Virus record (IMG/VR): IMGVR_UViG_3300032289_002239
Location: 1 to 64,000 of that record
Source: a virus
Length of the DNA: 64,000 bases
Strand: one strand, 5' to 3'
Position numbers and translations under genes: made by a program
The notes under the pieces: generated by a model
The model's database searches: none
Told to the model about the DNA's origin: nothing
Seen by the model: only the letters and a program-made list of their open reading frames with translations
In this document: in pieces, positions 1-8,301 of the stretch
How the letters are laid out: every line of letters begins with the position of its first letter
Position numbering within the stretch: the first letter of the stretch is position 1

Positions 1-152
1 GTCATAAGGATTAGCCTTTCAATGATCTGGGTTCTGTTTGGGTTTTTTGCAACCCAGTAGCGAACATCAAAATCTTTATCAGTTGCAAGAAGTTCTAGGG
101 TTTTAGTTGGGGTGTTTGGGTTTTGTGCAAAGTCAAGTTTTAAGTTAGCCAT
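1..152 (-). CDS. LRV/HEAT-like repeat protein, N-terminal part (cut by window edge)
   Basis: The reading frame opens with an ATG at 152 and runs off the left edge, so only about 50 residues are visible. It reads MANLKLDFAQNPNTPT, then LELLATDKDFDVRYWVAKNP. The pattern NPNTP...L..LA.D.D..VR..VA.NPN matches the leucine-rich-repeat-variant (LRV) type of HEAT-like repeat, which usually forms a protein-binding solenoid. It is the last gene of the leftward series here. The repeat call rests on two repeat units, and the function is unknown. Confidence 0.55.
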   Translation of the reverse strand, partial: MANLKLDFAQNPNTPTKTLELLATDKDFDVRYWVAKNPNRTQIIERLILM

Positions 153-175
153 AAATTTAATAAAAATTTTAAAAA

Positions 176-499
176 TTACAAAGTATTCCAATAATTGACA
201 TTCTTGATAATAGAATTATTTAAAATGTCAAGACATTCTTTTACTGTATATTCGTGAATGTGAGTCGTTTCTGTCAACGGGTTATAATAAGGAAATTTTA
301 GATAAATCCAAATACCATCATTGTCTCCATATGGAGATTTTCTTTCATCAGAAACATCAGAGACTCTTGGATCATTTAATACATCTTTAAATGTTCTGAT
401 TTTCATTTTTTCGACATAAGTTTTTACGCGATTTTTAATGTACCCCCACCCATCTTTGTCATAAAACTTGACACCTTTTTCCAGATAAGTTTTCCTCAA
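176..499 (-). CDS. Hypothetical protein, 107 aa
   Basis: An intact minus-strand frame follows the LRV gene's orientation and sits 23 bases upstream of it. The protein is hydrophilic and aromatic-rich (GIWIYLKFPYYNP near residues 62-74). It has no signal peptide, membrane segment or motif I recognise. The non-coding stretch 500-731 separates it from the NlpC/P60 gene, so it probably has its own promoter, but I see none that is convincing. It is real as a frame and its function is unknown. Confidence 0.5.
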   Translation of the reverse strand: MRKTYLEKGVKFYDKDGWGYIKNRVKTYVEKMKIRTFKDVLNDPRVSDVSDERKSPYGDNDGIWIYLKFPYYNPLTETTHIHEYTVKECLDILNNSIIKNVNYWNTL

Positions 500-584
500 T
501 TCTGCACAATCATTATAATAATTGATTTGATTGATAATTTTTTGATTTCGGAAGAGTCCATTAAGTTGCTTTGTTGTACTCCTA

Positions 585-730
585 CAGTTTAACTCCTGAT
601 GCTAGGCAATGGCATTAAAGTAGACAGTTTTTTAACTGTCCTATTTTCCCGGTGTAAATGTCTTTCTTCCGGCCGTCTTACAAGGACGGTCCCTCGCCAC
701 TAGGGGTATCAGGCAAAGAGGGCTTTCGCC
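585..730 (-). mobile_element. Possible TnpB-type right-end / omega-RNA-like remnant
   Basis: This gene-free stretch is rich in hairpins on the minus strand: CCGTC/GACGG at 673-689, GACAGTT/AACTGTC at 623-640, and a GAGGGC/GCCCTC pair near 719-733. The last hairpin in minus-strand order is followed by TACTTTAATG. The hairpin at the end of the plus-strand TnpB gene (16450-16477) is likewise followed by TACTATAATG. I infer a decayed right end of that TnpB family. The similarity is short, so the call is tentative. Confidence 0.3.
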
Positions 731-731
731 C

Positions 732-1178
732 TCAGATTATTTCAGGAGAAACAAAAATTTGATTCTCAAGAATATTAGAGTAAGGCCTTACAATATAAAA
801 TCCTCGATGATAATTAATAAAAGCATTAATATCATTGAAAACTCCTATTGTATACCCCCTCATTGCCGACTGGTGAAGAACTTTACCTCCACCAAAATAA
901 ACCCCTACATGCCAAGTGTCACCGGGCCTACCCATAGCAACAACATCGCCTTTTTGCAGTTCCCTAGGATTATAGATCACCTGACCAAGATTGCGGACAG
1001 TATCCGCCCAGGGGGTGACCTTATTAGTGTCTATCCTGAGTAAAGAAAGAAACTTTCTTACTGCATTAGAACAGTTGTTTCTATACCCATTATATTTACT
1101 AAATGCGTTTTTATTATGAATAAAGATTTCTTCAAAATTTAGCTCATTCAAACGCACTTCTTCTATTACGGGAATCAT
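732..1178 (-). CDS. NlpC/P60-like cell-wall hydrolase
   Basis: This 148 aa protein has a CHAP/NlpC-P60 arrangement. A Cys near residue 36 (NNCSNAVRKFL) is the likely nucleophile, followed by LQKGDVVAMG and a His in WHVGVYFGGGKVLH. The family cleaves peptide bonds in peptidoglycan cross-links. It starts 4 bases after the RlpA-like gene ends, so the two form a wall-processing pair, likely virion-associated or for lysis. It has no signal peptide, which is normal for a tail- or holin-delivered enzyme. The fold assignment comes from motifs only. Confidence 0.7.
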   Translation of the reverse strand: MIPVIEEVRLNELNFEEIFIHNKNAFSKYNGYRNNCSNAVRKFLSLLRIDTNKVTPWADTVRNLGQVIYNPRELQKGDVVAMGRPGDTWHVGVYFGGGKVLHQSAMRGYTIGVFNDINAFINYHRGFYIVRPYSNILENQIFVSPEII

Positions 1179-1182
1179 GGCA

Positions 1183-1719
1183 TTAGTTCAGAATCTGAAC
1201 CCTAACAGGTGCAACCCCAGAACTACGCATCCCGATTGCATCAGCAGCTGTTTCGGAAAGATCAATAATCCGTCCACCGACATAAGGCCCTCTGTCATTG
1301 ATTCTCACGATTACTGATTTCCCTGTAATTCGGTGAATTACTTTTACTCGGGTGCCAAAAGGAAGTGTTTTATGCGCTGCGGTCATAGTACCTAGTCTAT
1401 AAATTTCACCATTTGCGGTTCTATTACCATAAAACCCTGGCCCATAAAAACTAGCTTCGCCACGATAAACACTCGCCAATGGCATTTTATAATTAGGGAA
1501 TTTCTGCTCAAATTTAGTTTCCCATTCGGTTTTTGTATTGATTGATGGGTCAACAAATTGAGATACAGAAATGGCCTGAGATTCAATAGGAGCAAAAATA
1601 GTGGCCCCAATTGCACCACAGGCTACAGTCGTTAGAATTTTTTTAGAAAAAAGCATTAATTTTAATTGAATTCGACATCCAGATTGATGTTGTGGCATTA
1701 CCTGTTCTAAAGGCAACAT
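1183..1719 (-). CDS. RlpA-like double-psi beta-barrel protein
   Basis: This 178 aa protein has a hydrophobic segment near residues 29-50 (KKILTTVACGAIGATIFA), likely a signal peptide or anchor. The C-terminal half carries the RlpA/DPBB signature: GEASFYGPGF...RTANGE, AAHKTLPFGTRVKV and VRINDRGPY...IIDLS. RlpA proteins act on denuded glycan strands. The ATG at 1719 was chosen because the promoter/hairpin leader ends 12 bases upstream; a later start at MLFSKKIL (residue 22) would give a more conventional signal peptide. It sits beside the NlpC/P60 gene, which suggests a joint role in wall degradation. Confidence 0.8.
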   Translation of the reverse strand: MLPLEQVMPQHQSGCRIQLKLMLFSKKILTTVACGAIGATIFAPIESQAISVSQFVDPSINTKTEWETKFEQKFPNYKMPLASVYRGEASFYGPGFYGNRTANGEIYRLGTMTAAHKTLPFGTRVKVIHRITGKSVIVRINDRGPYVGGRIIDLSETAADAIGMRSSGVAPVRVQILN

Positions 1720-1731
1720 CTCTGGCTCTAT

Positions 1732-1774
1732 TTCACCTGATTCATAACGAGGAAGTATTTAGGACTCAGGTGAA
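1732..1774 (-). promoter_or_regulatory. Late promoter inside a hairpin leader of the RlpA-like gene
   Basis: Perfect 9-base arms, ttcacctga at 1732-1740 and tcaggtgaa at 1766-1774, flank CTAAATA (1756-1762 on the minus strand). A transcript from the early promoter just upstream includes both arms. A transcript starting at the late promoter lacks the 5' arm and cannot fold the hairpin. The 3' arm ends 12 bases before the ATG. The logic matches T4 lysozyme e, but here it is inferred. Confidence 0.6.
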
Positions 1775-1780
1775 GTCACT

Positions 1781-1809
1781 ACGATAGCACGGGTCTGCCG
1801 ATCTGTCAA
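1781..1809 (-). promoter_or_regulatory. Early (sigma-70-like) promoter
   Basis: On the minus strand, TTGACA (1804-1809), a 17-base spacer ending in GTGC, and TATCGT (1781-1786). It matches the other early promoters of the window and points at the RlpA-like gene. Confidence 0.6.
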
Positions 1810-1834
1810 GCCCATTTGAAAATATTATTTTAGG

Positions 1835-2509
1835 CTATTGGATTCTTATGCGATTAGAAGTGTCGATTCCTCTTTTTTTCTGGTAGCCCGTAAGAGCCCC
1901 CGAATTAGTAACATATCCAGTAACTGTACACTGCCATTTTTGTGAACTAGTTTTTTCCCCAGCCTGCTTTCTGTTTTCAATTATTTGTTCCGGGGCCAGT
2001 CCAAAAAATCCAGTTCCATTTTCATAATGTCGTTGTCCCGTTTTTTTACTAATTTCACTTCTTTCTTCAAAAGACACTCCAAAAATTCCAATGTTATTTT
2101 TAATTTGTGTTTGGGCTCCTTTTTTGCCTGCTTGACGCCTCTCTTCTGAAGTCATGGCATTAATTCCAAGACCAAGCTCCTTGCATTTTTGTGCCCCCTT
2201 TTTACCAGCTTCACTCCTTTCTTCTGGAGTTAACCCACAAACCCCAGTTCCATTTTCTTTATGTTTTTGGCCATTTCTTTTACTATTTAAAACCTGTGCT
2301 TCTTTTTTGGCTTCAGTCATATCTATTTGTCCAGATATGGCTCTCCATGCAATAAAATCTTCGCCATTACCCCATAATTGATAATTACAAAAATGAAACA
2401 TGGCATGTTGAGTTACAGTAACTTCAACAAGATTTTCTGGAGTATCCGGGCCACCCATGTATCTCGGGATAATGTGGTGCTTATGGGTGCGTTCGTCTGA
2501 TCTACACAT
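1835..2509 (-). CDS. Free-standing HNH homing endonuclease with tandem repeats
   Basis: This 224 aa protein starts MCRSDERTHKHHIIPRYMGG, an HNH core (THKHHIIP...NLVEVTVTQHAMFH). Four tandem repeats of about 26 residues follow (pattern GTG..GLTPEERSEAGKKGAQ), then a conserved tail, SSQKWQCTVTGYV. The repeats resemble nuclease-associated DNA-binding modules of the NUMOD type. Close paralogues lie at 51094 and 55866 with different repeat counts. It was inserted between the glycan cassette and rlpA, and has its own hairpin/late-promoter leader. Homing is inferred from the family and position. Confidence 0.8.
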   Translation of the reverse strand: MCRSDERTHKHHIIPRYMGGPDTPENLVEVTVTQHAMFHFCNYQLWGNGEDFIAWRAISGQIDMTEAKKEAQVLNSKRNGQKHKENGTGVCGLTPEERSEAGKKGAQKCKELGLGINAMTSEERRQAGKKGAQTQIKNNIGIFGVSFEERSEISKKTGQRHYENGTGFFGLAPEQIIENRKQAGEKTSSQKWQCTVTGYVTNSGALTGYQKKRGIDTSNRIRIQ

Positions 2510-2521
2510 TGCTCTATTCTA

Positions 2522-2620
2522 TTCTGATGGCATTATTATTTAGTAAAAATATTTTTCCATAAAAGAAAAGACGCCTCATAAAGAAGCGTCCATTCTCGTC
2601 TGTAGAGAGTGCCATCAGAA
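2522..2620 (-). promoter_or_regulatory. Leader of the HNH gene: outer inverted repeat, terminator hairpin and late promoter
   Basis: Perfect 11-base arms TTCTGATGGCA/TGCCATCAGAA (2610-2620 and 2522-2532) enclose two elements: a GACGC.../...GCGTC hairpin followed by a T-rich tract (2570-2590, terminator of the upstream gene) and CTAAATA (2537-2543). Only read-through RNA carries both arms. A second CTAAATA overlaps the stop codon of the glycosyltransferase gene just upstream. Confidence 0.6.
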
Positions 2621-2632
2621 CAGACTTATTAT

Positions 2633-3421
2633 TTAGCCTTGACCAGAAGAGCCAATAACGCTGTTGAAATAAGGATTATAATTCGTAATTTGTTCCACCG
2701 ATAATTCGGAACCTTTTTGTGACCAGAAATTATAAAGACCCTCATAAGAGTTTTTATGGAACGTTTCCACATGGTCCTCATGTATTGTAGAACCAAGTTT
2801 TAAATTATATAAAAATAATGGCACGGAAAAAACTACCCCTGCACCATAGATCAGATCATCTGCTACGGCTCTTGGTCGAATATCTTGATCTAGTTTATAT
2901 TTACCATCTCTACAATGCAGATCGATTAGTTTCTTGGCATATCGTCTCGTTATGGCATAACAAGCAGTAGAAAATTCATTCATTTGATGTTTGTGAATTT
3001 GCAAATGAATGTCCCCAGTGCAGATAATAGCCAGCTGTAAGCAATCCCATGCGTAATTTACTCTAGATAAAAACTCCTGCCAAGTGAAATTCCAATATCG
3101 GGCATTATCAATAATACAATCATCCTCCATAAAAACCGCATATGGAGTGTTACTCGTTTCATACCAATACTTAATGGCCTTTAAATGACTTGTAAGGCAG
3201 CCCATTTCGGCTGTAGTAACATTATCAGGATACTTTCCTTTAATAATGTCACCTAGATCATCATTCCGCCCATCATAAGCAGAAATTCTTGTATAGTCTT
3301 CTATTTCCCAATATTTAAACTGGGATTCCATAAATTCCCGCCTTTCTGGTTGGTCGTCTAGATTGATATAATAGACCGGACCAAAATTATGAAGTTTATA
3401 AACCGATTTGTTTCTATCCAT
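2633..3421 (-). CDS. Glycosyltransferase family 25-like
   Basis: This 262 aa protein opens with VYYINLDDQPERREFM and contains GCLTSHLKAIKYWYE and VFMEDDC. These are the hallmarks of GT25 enzymes (lipooligosaccharide galactosyl-/glucosyltransferases), with EDD as the likely metal/nucleotide-sugar site. It overlaps the start of the next gene by 8 bases and is the 3'-terminal member of the glycan cassette. Its stop codon lies inside a CTAAATA late-promoter motif. The target glycan is unknown; phage DNA, virion proteins or host surface are all possible. Confidence 0.75.
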   Translation of the reverse strand: MDRNKSVYKLHNFGPVYYINLDDQPERREFMESQFKYWEIEDYTRISAYDGRNDDLGDIIKGKYPDNVTTAEMGCLTSHLKAIKYWYETSNTPYAVFMEDDCIIDNARYWNFTWQEFLSRVNYAWDCLQLAIICTGDIHLQIHKHQMNEFSTACYAITRRYAKKLIDLHCRDGKYKLDQDIRPRAVADDLIYGAGVVFSVPLFLYNLKLGSTIHEDHVETFHKNSYEGLYNFWSQKGSELSVEQITNYNPYFNSVIGSSGQG

Positions 3422-4358
3422 TGATCACTTTTGTTATATTTGGTATATAGTGGTTTTCTAGAATTACTTGCCAATCAAAGGTTTTTGCATAATCAAAAAT
3501 TTCTTGTCTGTTTTTGACAGAGTAATTCCGATTTTCGATTATTTTTTTTTCTACATATTCTATATCAGAAATTTTTTCTTCTGGGATTACAGTAATAAAA
3601 TCCTTGAATAAATCGAGATTTGCAGTTGCCCATTCAGAAATAACAACTCCTAGACCAGCAGCAAAAGCCTCTAAACAAACAAGTGGATGGGCCTCTCCGT
3701 CAGATAACAAGACAAGATTACCATAATTAGTAAGGTTTTTATGGAGATATTCTTTAGACCATTCTCCTAAATAATTTTTTGATTTATCAAATTTATTATC
3801 GGCAATATTTCCGGCATAAAAAAGAGACTCAATAGATTGAAACAAATATTGCCTTTTTCTTGAATCTATTTTCGCAAGATAGATTGAACTATCTGGAAAT
3901 TCTGGATGGTTGGTTTTTTCAAAAACCTCACAATCAACTCCATTAGGATTTAAAAACAATTTTGAATCCGGTATTTGACATAAAGATGCATACGTGTCAT
4001 TTATGTCCCTGGATAAACCAAATATTCTCGGTTCTATGGTCTTAAATAAATCAAATACTCTTTGCTTATAAGCTCCCATAAATTTTGGCCTTGTTATGTA
4101 GGCAAAATGGGTTGTTAAAGCGCAAGGATACTGAATATAAGGATAAAGGGGAATCCAATCATCATAATTGATATGGACAAAATCAGGTCTAAATTGATTG
4201 ATTTCTTTAATTATCTGAATAGGATCACCGATATTTATGATCTTCACTTCATGTCCCATACGAATAAGAGTTTTATTCATATCCCAAATAAGACTTTCAA
4301 CCGCACCCCAACCAGTAGGGGGAATTGGGGAATTAGGGCCTATAATACAAATTCGCAT
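3414..4358 (-). CDS. Glycosyltransferase, GT4/GT-B type (copy A)
   Basis: This 314 aa protein starts MRICIIGPNSPIPPTGWGAV and has LVCLEAFAAGLGVVISEWA, the acidic nucleotide-sugar binding region of GT-B retaining enzymes. It is clearly a duplicate of its neighbour at 4340: both contain GWGAVESLIWD, KNYLGEWS and YGNLVLLSDGE. The genes overlap by 19 bases. I infer a tandem gene duplication and specialisation for successive sugar additions. Confidence 0.75.
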   Translation of the reverse strand: MRICIIGPNSPIPPTGWGAVESLIWDMNKTLIRMGHEVKIINIGDPIQIIKEINQFRPDFVHINYDDWIPLYPYIQYPCALTTHFAYITRPKFMGAYKQRVFDLFKTIEPRIFGLSRDINDTYASLCQIPDSKLFLNPNGVDCEVFEKTNHPEFPDSSIYLAKIDSRKRQYLFQSIESLFYAGNIADNKFDKSKNYLGEWSKEYLHKNLTNYGNLVLLSDGEAHPLVCLEAFAAGLGVVISEWATANLDLFKDFITVIPEEKISDIEYVEKKIIENRNYSVKNRQEIFDYAKTFDWQVILENHYIPNITKVING

Positions 4359-5314
4359 TTTTCCATATTTTTTGCATATATTTTAACAAGACTTTCCCAT
4401 GAAAAATTATCAATGGCATATTGTCTAATTTCATCTCTCATAGAAAGACTAATCTCTCTATTTTCTTCAATTTTTTCTTTGACATAATCAATGTTTTCTA
4501 AATTATCATCGGCTATGACCGTAACATATGGAAGCTCTTCTGTCAAGTCATGGGCCGCGTATTTTGATATTACAGCACCAAGGCCATTAATCATGGCCTC
4601 TTTAACGACCAAAGGAGTTCCATTTTCACCATCAGACAGCAAAACAAGATTACCATAATGAGTAAAATTTTGTCGTTTGTATTCATCAGACCATTCTCCT
4701 AGATAATTTTTGGTTGGATCAAATGGAGTCTGCCCCATTATCTTTCCTACAAAATCAATACAATCGACGGTTTGATAGAGCCATTGCTTTTTTCTATGGT
4801 AGATTTGGCCTAAGTATAAAGACTTAGTTGCATTATCAGGATTTTTAGTATAATTAAATCTTTTATGATTAGCCCCATTTTCTGATAAAATTAAAAGGTC
4901 TTCATTGGCCCCATTTTCTTTAAAGGTATTATAATCTTTCTTAGAAATACAGAAAATGTAGTATTGATTGTTGTTTATAATAAAATCAAAAATCTTATCA
5001 TAACCATCTTGACGATGCATGTGTGGTTGATCGATATATGGATAATGACTACTCATTGCAATCTTTTTTATTTTGGTTTCATTTTTTATCCTATCGAGAA
5101 GAGGATAAAAAACATCATAATGAATATGAGCAAAATCAAAATGATCCGAATTTAGATCATGAAGAATTTCATCCCAGTTCTGAGTATTAGTAATAATTCC
5201 ATCGTGCCCCAATTCAGATAGCTCTAAAGAGTAATCCCAGATTAAACTTTCAACCGCTCCCCAACCATCAGGAGGAATAGGAAGAATTCCGGGTCCAATT
5301 AATGCAATGTTCAT
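4340..5314 (-). CDS. Glycosyltransferase, GT4/GT-B type (copy B)
   Basis: This 324 aa protein starts MNIALIGPGILPIPPDGWGA and contains LVVKEAMINGLGAVISKYA, corresponding to the donor-binding region of copy A. The length and motif order match copy A. It shares a base with the upstream gene's stop (5314). It is probably cytoplasmic, acting on the same glycan as the rest of the cassette. Confidence 0.75.
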   Translation of the reverse strand: MNIALIGPGILPIPPDGWGAVESLIWDYSLELSELGHDGIITNTQNWDEILHDLNSDHFDFAHIHYDVFYPLLDRIKNETKIKKIAMSSHYPYIDQPHMHRQDGYDKIFDFIINNNQYYIFCISKKDYNTFKENGANEDLLILSENGANHKRFNYTKNPDNATKSLYLGQIYHRKKQWLYQTVDCIDFVGKIMGQTPFDPTKNYLGEWSDEYKRQNFTHYGNLVLLSDGENGTPLVVKEAMINGLGAVISKYAAHDLTEELPYVTVIADDNLENIDYVKEKIEENREISLSMRDEIRQYAIDNFSWESLVKIYAKNMEKCEFVL

Positions 5315-6042
5315 CAGTAAAGTTCTTTATATGCGTGGACAAGGGAAAAGTCAGTGTTTTTATAATCAGGAGTTTTCCAAACCTCAGTCAAGTTTGTATT
5401 AATTGAATAATCCTTCCCTAAAACAAAATATGCAATTTGCATATAAAGATCTAACCAACCAAACCTATAATCAAGTTTATTTAAAATAAATTCAAATTCA
5501 AAATCGATAAAATCATATATTTGATGATAATTGTCTAAAAAAGTATTAATGTTAAAAATACTTCCGCCACCGGCTCCGTACCAATCGACATTTGGAGTTG
5601 CTCCGTATCTTTGTCTTATGTATTCAAGTAGAGATGGGGATATTTTATTTCCAGGAACATCAAATCCGGCACATTGCCAATCAGGATCAACTTTAACCTC
5701 ACCTTGAGTCAAAACATCGTCCTCCATCATTATCATATGACTTCCACCATAATTTCTTACATGAATAGCGGCCTCTCGGAACATATGGATCCAATGAAGG
5801 GATTCGTCTTTTGTAAATCCATAAACCCCGGATGGATGACCACTATTTCGTCGCCCGATTCTCATATAAGAATGAACATAATTACAGTCATATTTCCTGG
5901 CCAGATCCGAATAGTCCACCCCACCATCACAACAAATAGTATATGGTTCCTCTGGATGATACTTTCTAAATTGTTCTAGAATAAATTCTGTTGCTCTCTT
6001 GTTTTCATATACTGTATGAAAACAGCCAAATTTTGCAGTCAT
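5314..6042 (-). CDS. Probable glycosyltransferase (GT-A-like)
   Basis: This 242 aa protein opens with a Rossmann-like strand (AKFGCFHTVYENKRATEFIL). It contains HMIMMEDDV near residue 103, a DxD-type metal site, then a glycine-rich patch, WYGAGGGSIFN. These fit a GT-A nucleotide-diphospho-sugar transferase but I do not recognise the family. It overlaps the next gene by 4 bases, with ATGA coupling. Confidence 0.55.
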   Translation of the reverse strand: MTAKFGCFHTVYENKRATEFILEQFRKYHPEEPYTICCDGGVDYSDLARKYDCNYVHSYMRIGRRNSGHPSGVYGFTKDESLHWIHMFREAAIHVRNYGGSHMIMMEDDVLTQGEVKVDPDWQCAGFDVPGNKISPSLLEYIRQRYGATPNVDWYGAGGGSIFNINTFLDNYHQIYDFIDFEFEFILNKLDYRFGWLDLYMQIAYFVLGKDYSINTNLTEVWKTPDYKNTDFSLVHAYKELY

Positions 6043-6803
6043 AGTTTTTCAATGTAGTGTGGAAAAATGTCATCCCTGTAAAGCCAAAACCAATGGGGCT
6101 CTCCGGGTGGGGTTGGCCGAACGTCTGGAACAAGGTCTTTAAAATCGTAACTAAATGGTGGATTATAAAAGGAATAAACTTTTGGATTATTAATTCCTAC
6201 CCATTTTTCAAAATTCATCCTTTCTATTGGACCAAAATCTCTGGCGTCTTGTCTAAAGGCATTTTTTGTTGGATGTTGAAGAGTCGAAATATAATCAGAT
6301 CTTGCCCACCAAAAATTTCCACTCATATGAGGCCAAGGATCCAAACAATAATTTACCCCAGATACTTGATGGTTATTTAATTTTTCAACATTCTTGATCC
6401 AATTATCAATACATCCGGCCTCCATGAGGTGCCTCCAACTATTAACCGCCCTGAATTTTCTATCGGAATATTGATCTCGTACTCCACAAAAATGACTTAT
6501 TCCTTTTGTATGAAAATAAAGAACCTTGTTGGTTTTTCCGTCTAAACATTCCTCGTATAAATGCTTAAGAGTAAATCCTTCGTATTCTTCATCGGTATCA
6601 TGGCAATCTAAGATCTTGAGCCAATCATAAATCGAAACGAACTCTTTTATCCTAGAGGCCTGGACCCCGTTTATTGCGCAATTAATATTTGCGTATTTTG
6701 GTAGTCCACTTTTATAAATTTTTTTTAATTGTTCATCGACAATAATTTTCCAGATATCCGTGTCTCCGGGAGACCAGATGTGATAATAAACTGATAATTC
6801 CAT
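6039..6803 (-). CDS. Probable glycan-modifying protein (HTKG motif)
   Basis: This 254 aa protein contains VLYFHTKGISH (near residue 96) and GNFWWARSDYI. HTKG-type motifs occur in glycosyltransferase-like proteins of surface polysaccharide clusters. Its position inside a run of glycosyltransferases with ATGA-style overlaps at both ends supports the role. The catalytic residues are not identified and the specific family is uncertain. Confidence 0.5.
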   Translation of the reverse strand: MELSVYYHIWSPGDTDIWKIIVDEQLKKIYKSGLPKYANINCAINGVQASRIKEFVSIYDWLKILDCHDTDEEYEGFTLKHLYEECLDGKTNKVLYFHTKGISHFCGVRDQYSDRKFRAVNSWRHLMEAGCIDNWIKNVEKLNNHQVSGVNYCLDPWPHMSGNFWWARSDYISTLQHPTKNAFRQDARDFGPIERMNFEKWVGINNPKVYSFYNPPFSYDFKDLVPDVRPTPPGEPHWFWLYRDDIFPHYIEKL

Positions 6804-7510
6804 TATGAATGATAAATTGAATCGTTTTTTGCTACATGTACTATTTTTGGGCTAAAGTCGCAATAAGGAGCAAATATTTCAGGATAAGCATATTCTGGAC
6901 CAAAAATCCTAACCTTTTCTTTATGTTCTGAAAAATACCTATTTAAATGGCTTTCATCATGCCATATTGCAATAACCTCTTTAGACAAATCCTCTTTTAC
7001 TGACTTTTCTAATTCATTAATAAGATCCATGATCTCAGGAAGTTTTCCCCCCCAAAAACATCCTTGATAATAAACCGAGTAATCATCAGTATATGCAGTG
7101 GAGATTGAATTGGTCTCAAACGCCCCAGGTGGCTGATTATGTGGTGGCATTTTTAAATAATGGCACGGATGATGAACACCAAACAATGGTTTACCACTAA
7201 AGAATTCTTCTTCTGTAATTTTATCAACAACAAGAGTATCGGCATCCATAAAAACTAGCCAATCGAATTCATACAATTCTACTCCGGCCCGATTAATTAT
7301 TTCAAATCGATTTAAAGTGATGTATGGCCACTGTAAATGCTCTTGCTTATAAATTACTACATTTTCTGGCGGATCCAGAATCTCGCCATCAGTAAAAACA
7401 AAATAGGTCTTGTTAGAATTTACCAAAAAATTTTCTTCACACTTTTCATAATAAAGTGGAAGAAAATCCAGGTACTTGGCCGTACCAATAAAGATAATAG
7501 CAACTCGCAT
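6803..7510 (-). CDS. Glycosyltransferase family 6-like
   Basis: It is read from ATG 7510 (MRVAIIFIGTAKYLDFL), which overlaps the preceding stop as TAATG; a longer form from 7525 is possible. It contains DWLVFMDADTLVV, a DxD metal site, then HHPCHYL, YYQGCFWGG and AIWHDESHLNRYF. This order matches GT6 enzymes (alpha-1,3-Gal/GalNAc transferases such as histo-blood group synthases and their bacterial and phage relatives). It lies in the glycan cassette directly after a GT11 gene, which hints at a fucose/galactose blood-group-like glycan. Confidence 0.75.
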   Translation of the reverse strand: MRVAIIFIGTAKYLDFLPLYYEKCEENFLVNSNKTYFVFTDGEILDPPENVVIYKQEHLQWPYITLNRFEIINRAGVELYEFDWLVFMDADTLVVDKITEEEFFSGKPLFGVHHPCHYLKMPPHNQPPGAFETNSISTAYTDDYSVYYQGCFWGGKLPEIMDLINELEKSVKEDLSKEVIAIWHDESHLNRYFSEHKEKVRIFGPEYAYPEIFAPYCDFSPKIVHVAKNDSIYHS

Positions 7511-8301
7511 TAAATAATCTCCCATTCACTTAAAATCAGGTCTTTAGTATCTAGGTGGGAATTATTGGTGCCTTCAAACCATCCTGAGGGGGCAATAACT
7601 TTTTCACTTTCTGCCAACCAAGCACCCCACCAAGAAAAACTACTATTTGCAATGATGTGTCCCCTACACAAAGTCATCAGACACAAATCAGTATAACTAG
7701 AATTATTTTCTGAAACAATAAAGCGATCATCAGAAAACAATTCTTGCTCAAACACCCAATTTGGGTCATCGGAAAAAACAATTACTATCCGAGTTTTATC
7801 AAATTGTTCTAGGGCCTTTTTATAATAATCTAAAGATAATGCACGGTGATTGGGATTAGTCAAATAGTCAGTTCGTCTTATGTGAAGAGAAATGGGGCTA
7901 TTTAAACAAGAAATCGTCTCTTGTGACGAGATTAAAATTTCTTGTTTGAAAGAAAAGTCTTTTTTGATTTCTTCTTTTATATATTTAAAGTATTTTTCGG
8001 ACTGAAAAAATCCATGTAAACTAACCCAGTCAGGGCAGTTATTGAATAAATCCTCATCAAAACAAAAAGAGCTTTCCTGGACCATTGGTCTGTCGGAGTC
8101 AATGTATTGAACGTTTAGTTGATTGATTGTTGATAAATTAAAACAATTAAACAGTTGATGTTCGCGCCATTCATTATTTCCACTTGAGGGTGGAATACAG
8201 ATATTATAATTATTATTTACTGCAATTCCTTTTAGTGCAGCATACTGGAACATTTGATTTCCAAGCCGACCTAAATGACCTAAATGATTAAACCCAATCA
8301 T
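7510..8301 (-). CDS. Alpha-1,2-fucosyltransferase-like (GT11)
   Basis: This 263 aa protein starts GFNHLGHLGRLGNQMFQYAA, the N-terminal GT11 signature. It has ISLHIRRTDYL, the HxRRxDY donor-binding motif, VIVFSDDPNWV, and ANSSFSWWGAWL near the C-terminus. GT11 transfers fucose from GDP-fucose to galactose. It overlaps the methyltransferase gene by 14 bases. With the GT6-like neighbour it could build a short fucosylated branch. Confidence 0.85.
   Translation of the reverse strand: MIGFNHLGHLGRLGNQMFQYAALKGIAVNNNYNICIPPSSGNNEWREHQLFNCFNLSTINQLNVQYIDSDRPMVQESSFCFDEDLFNNCPDWVSLHGFFQSEKYFKYIKEEIKKDFSFKQEILISSQETISCLNSPISLHIRRTDYLTNPNHRALSLDYYKKALEQFDKTRIVIVFSDDPNWVFEQELFSDDRFIVSENNSSYTDLCLMTLCRGHIIANSSFSWWGAWLAESEKVIAPSGWFEGTNNSHLDTKDLILSEWEII

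Noticed and set aside
592-716. tRNA-Thr-like fold (CCGTC-CTTGTAA-GACGG with TGT anticodon loop and a D-arm-like CCC/GGG)
   Set aside because: No T-arm or matching acceptor follows at a normal distance; a 50-base insertion would be needed. The hairpin series fits a TnpB right-end remnant better.
759-1043. Plus-strand frame opposite the NlpC/P60 gene
   Set aside because: A shadow of the conserved minus-strand gene; no motif, ribosome-binding site or promoter.
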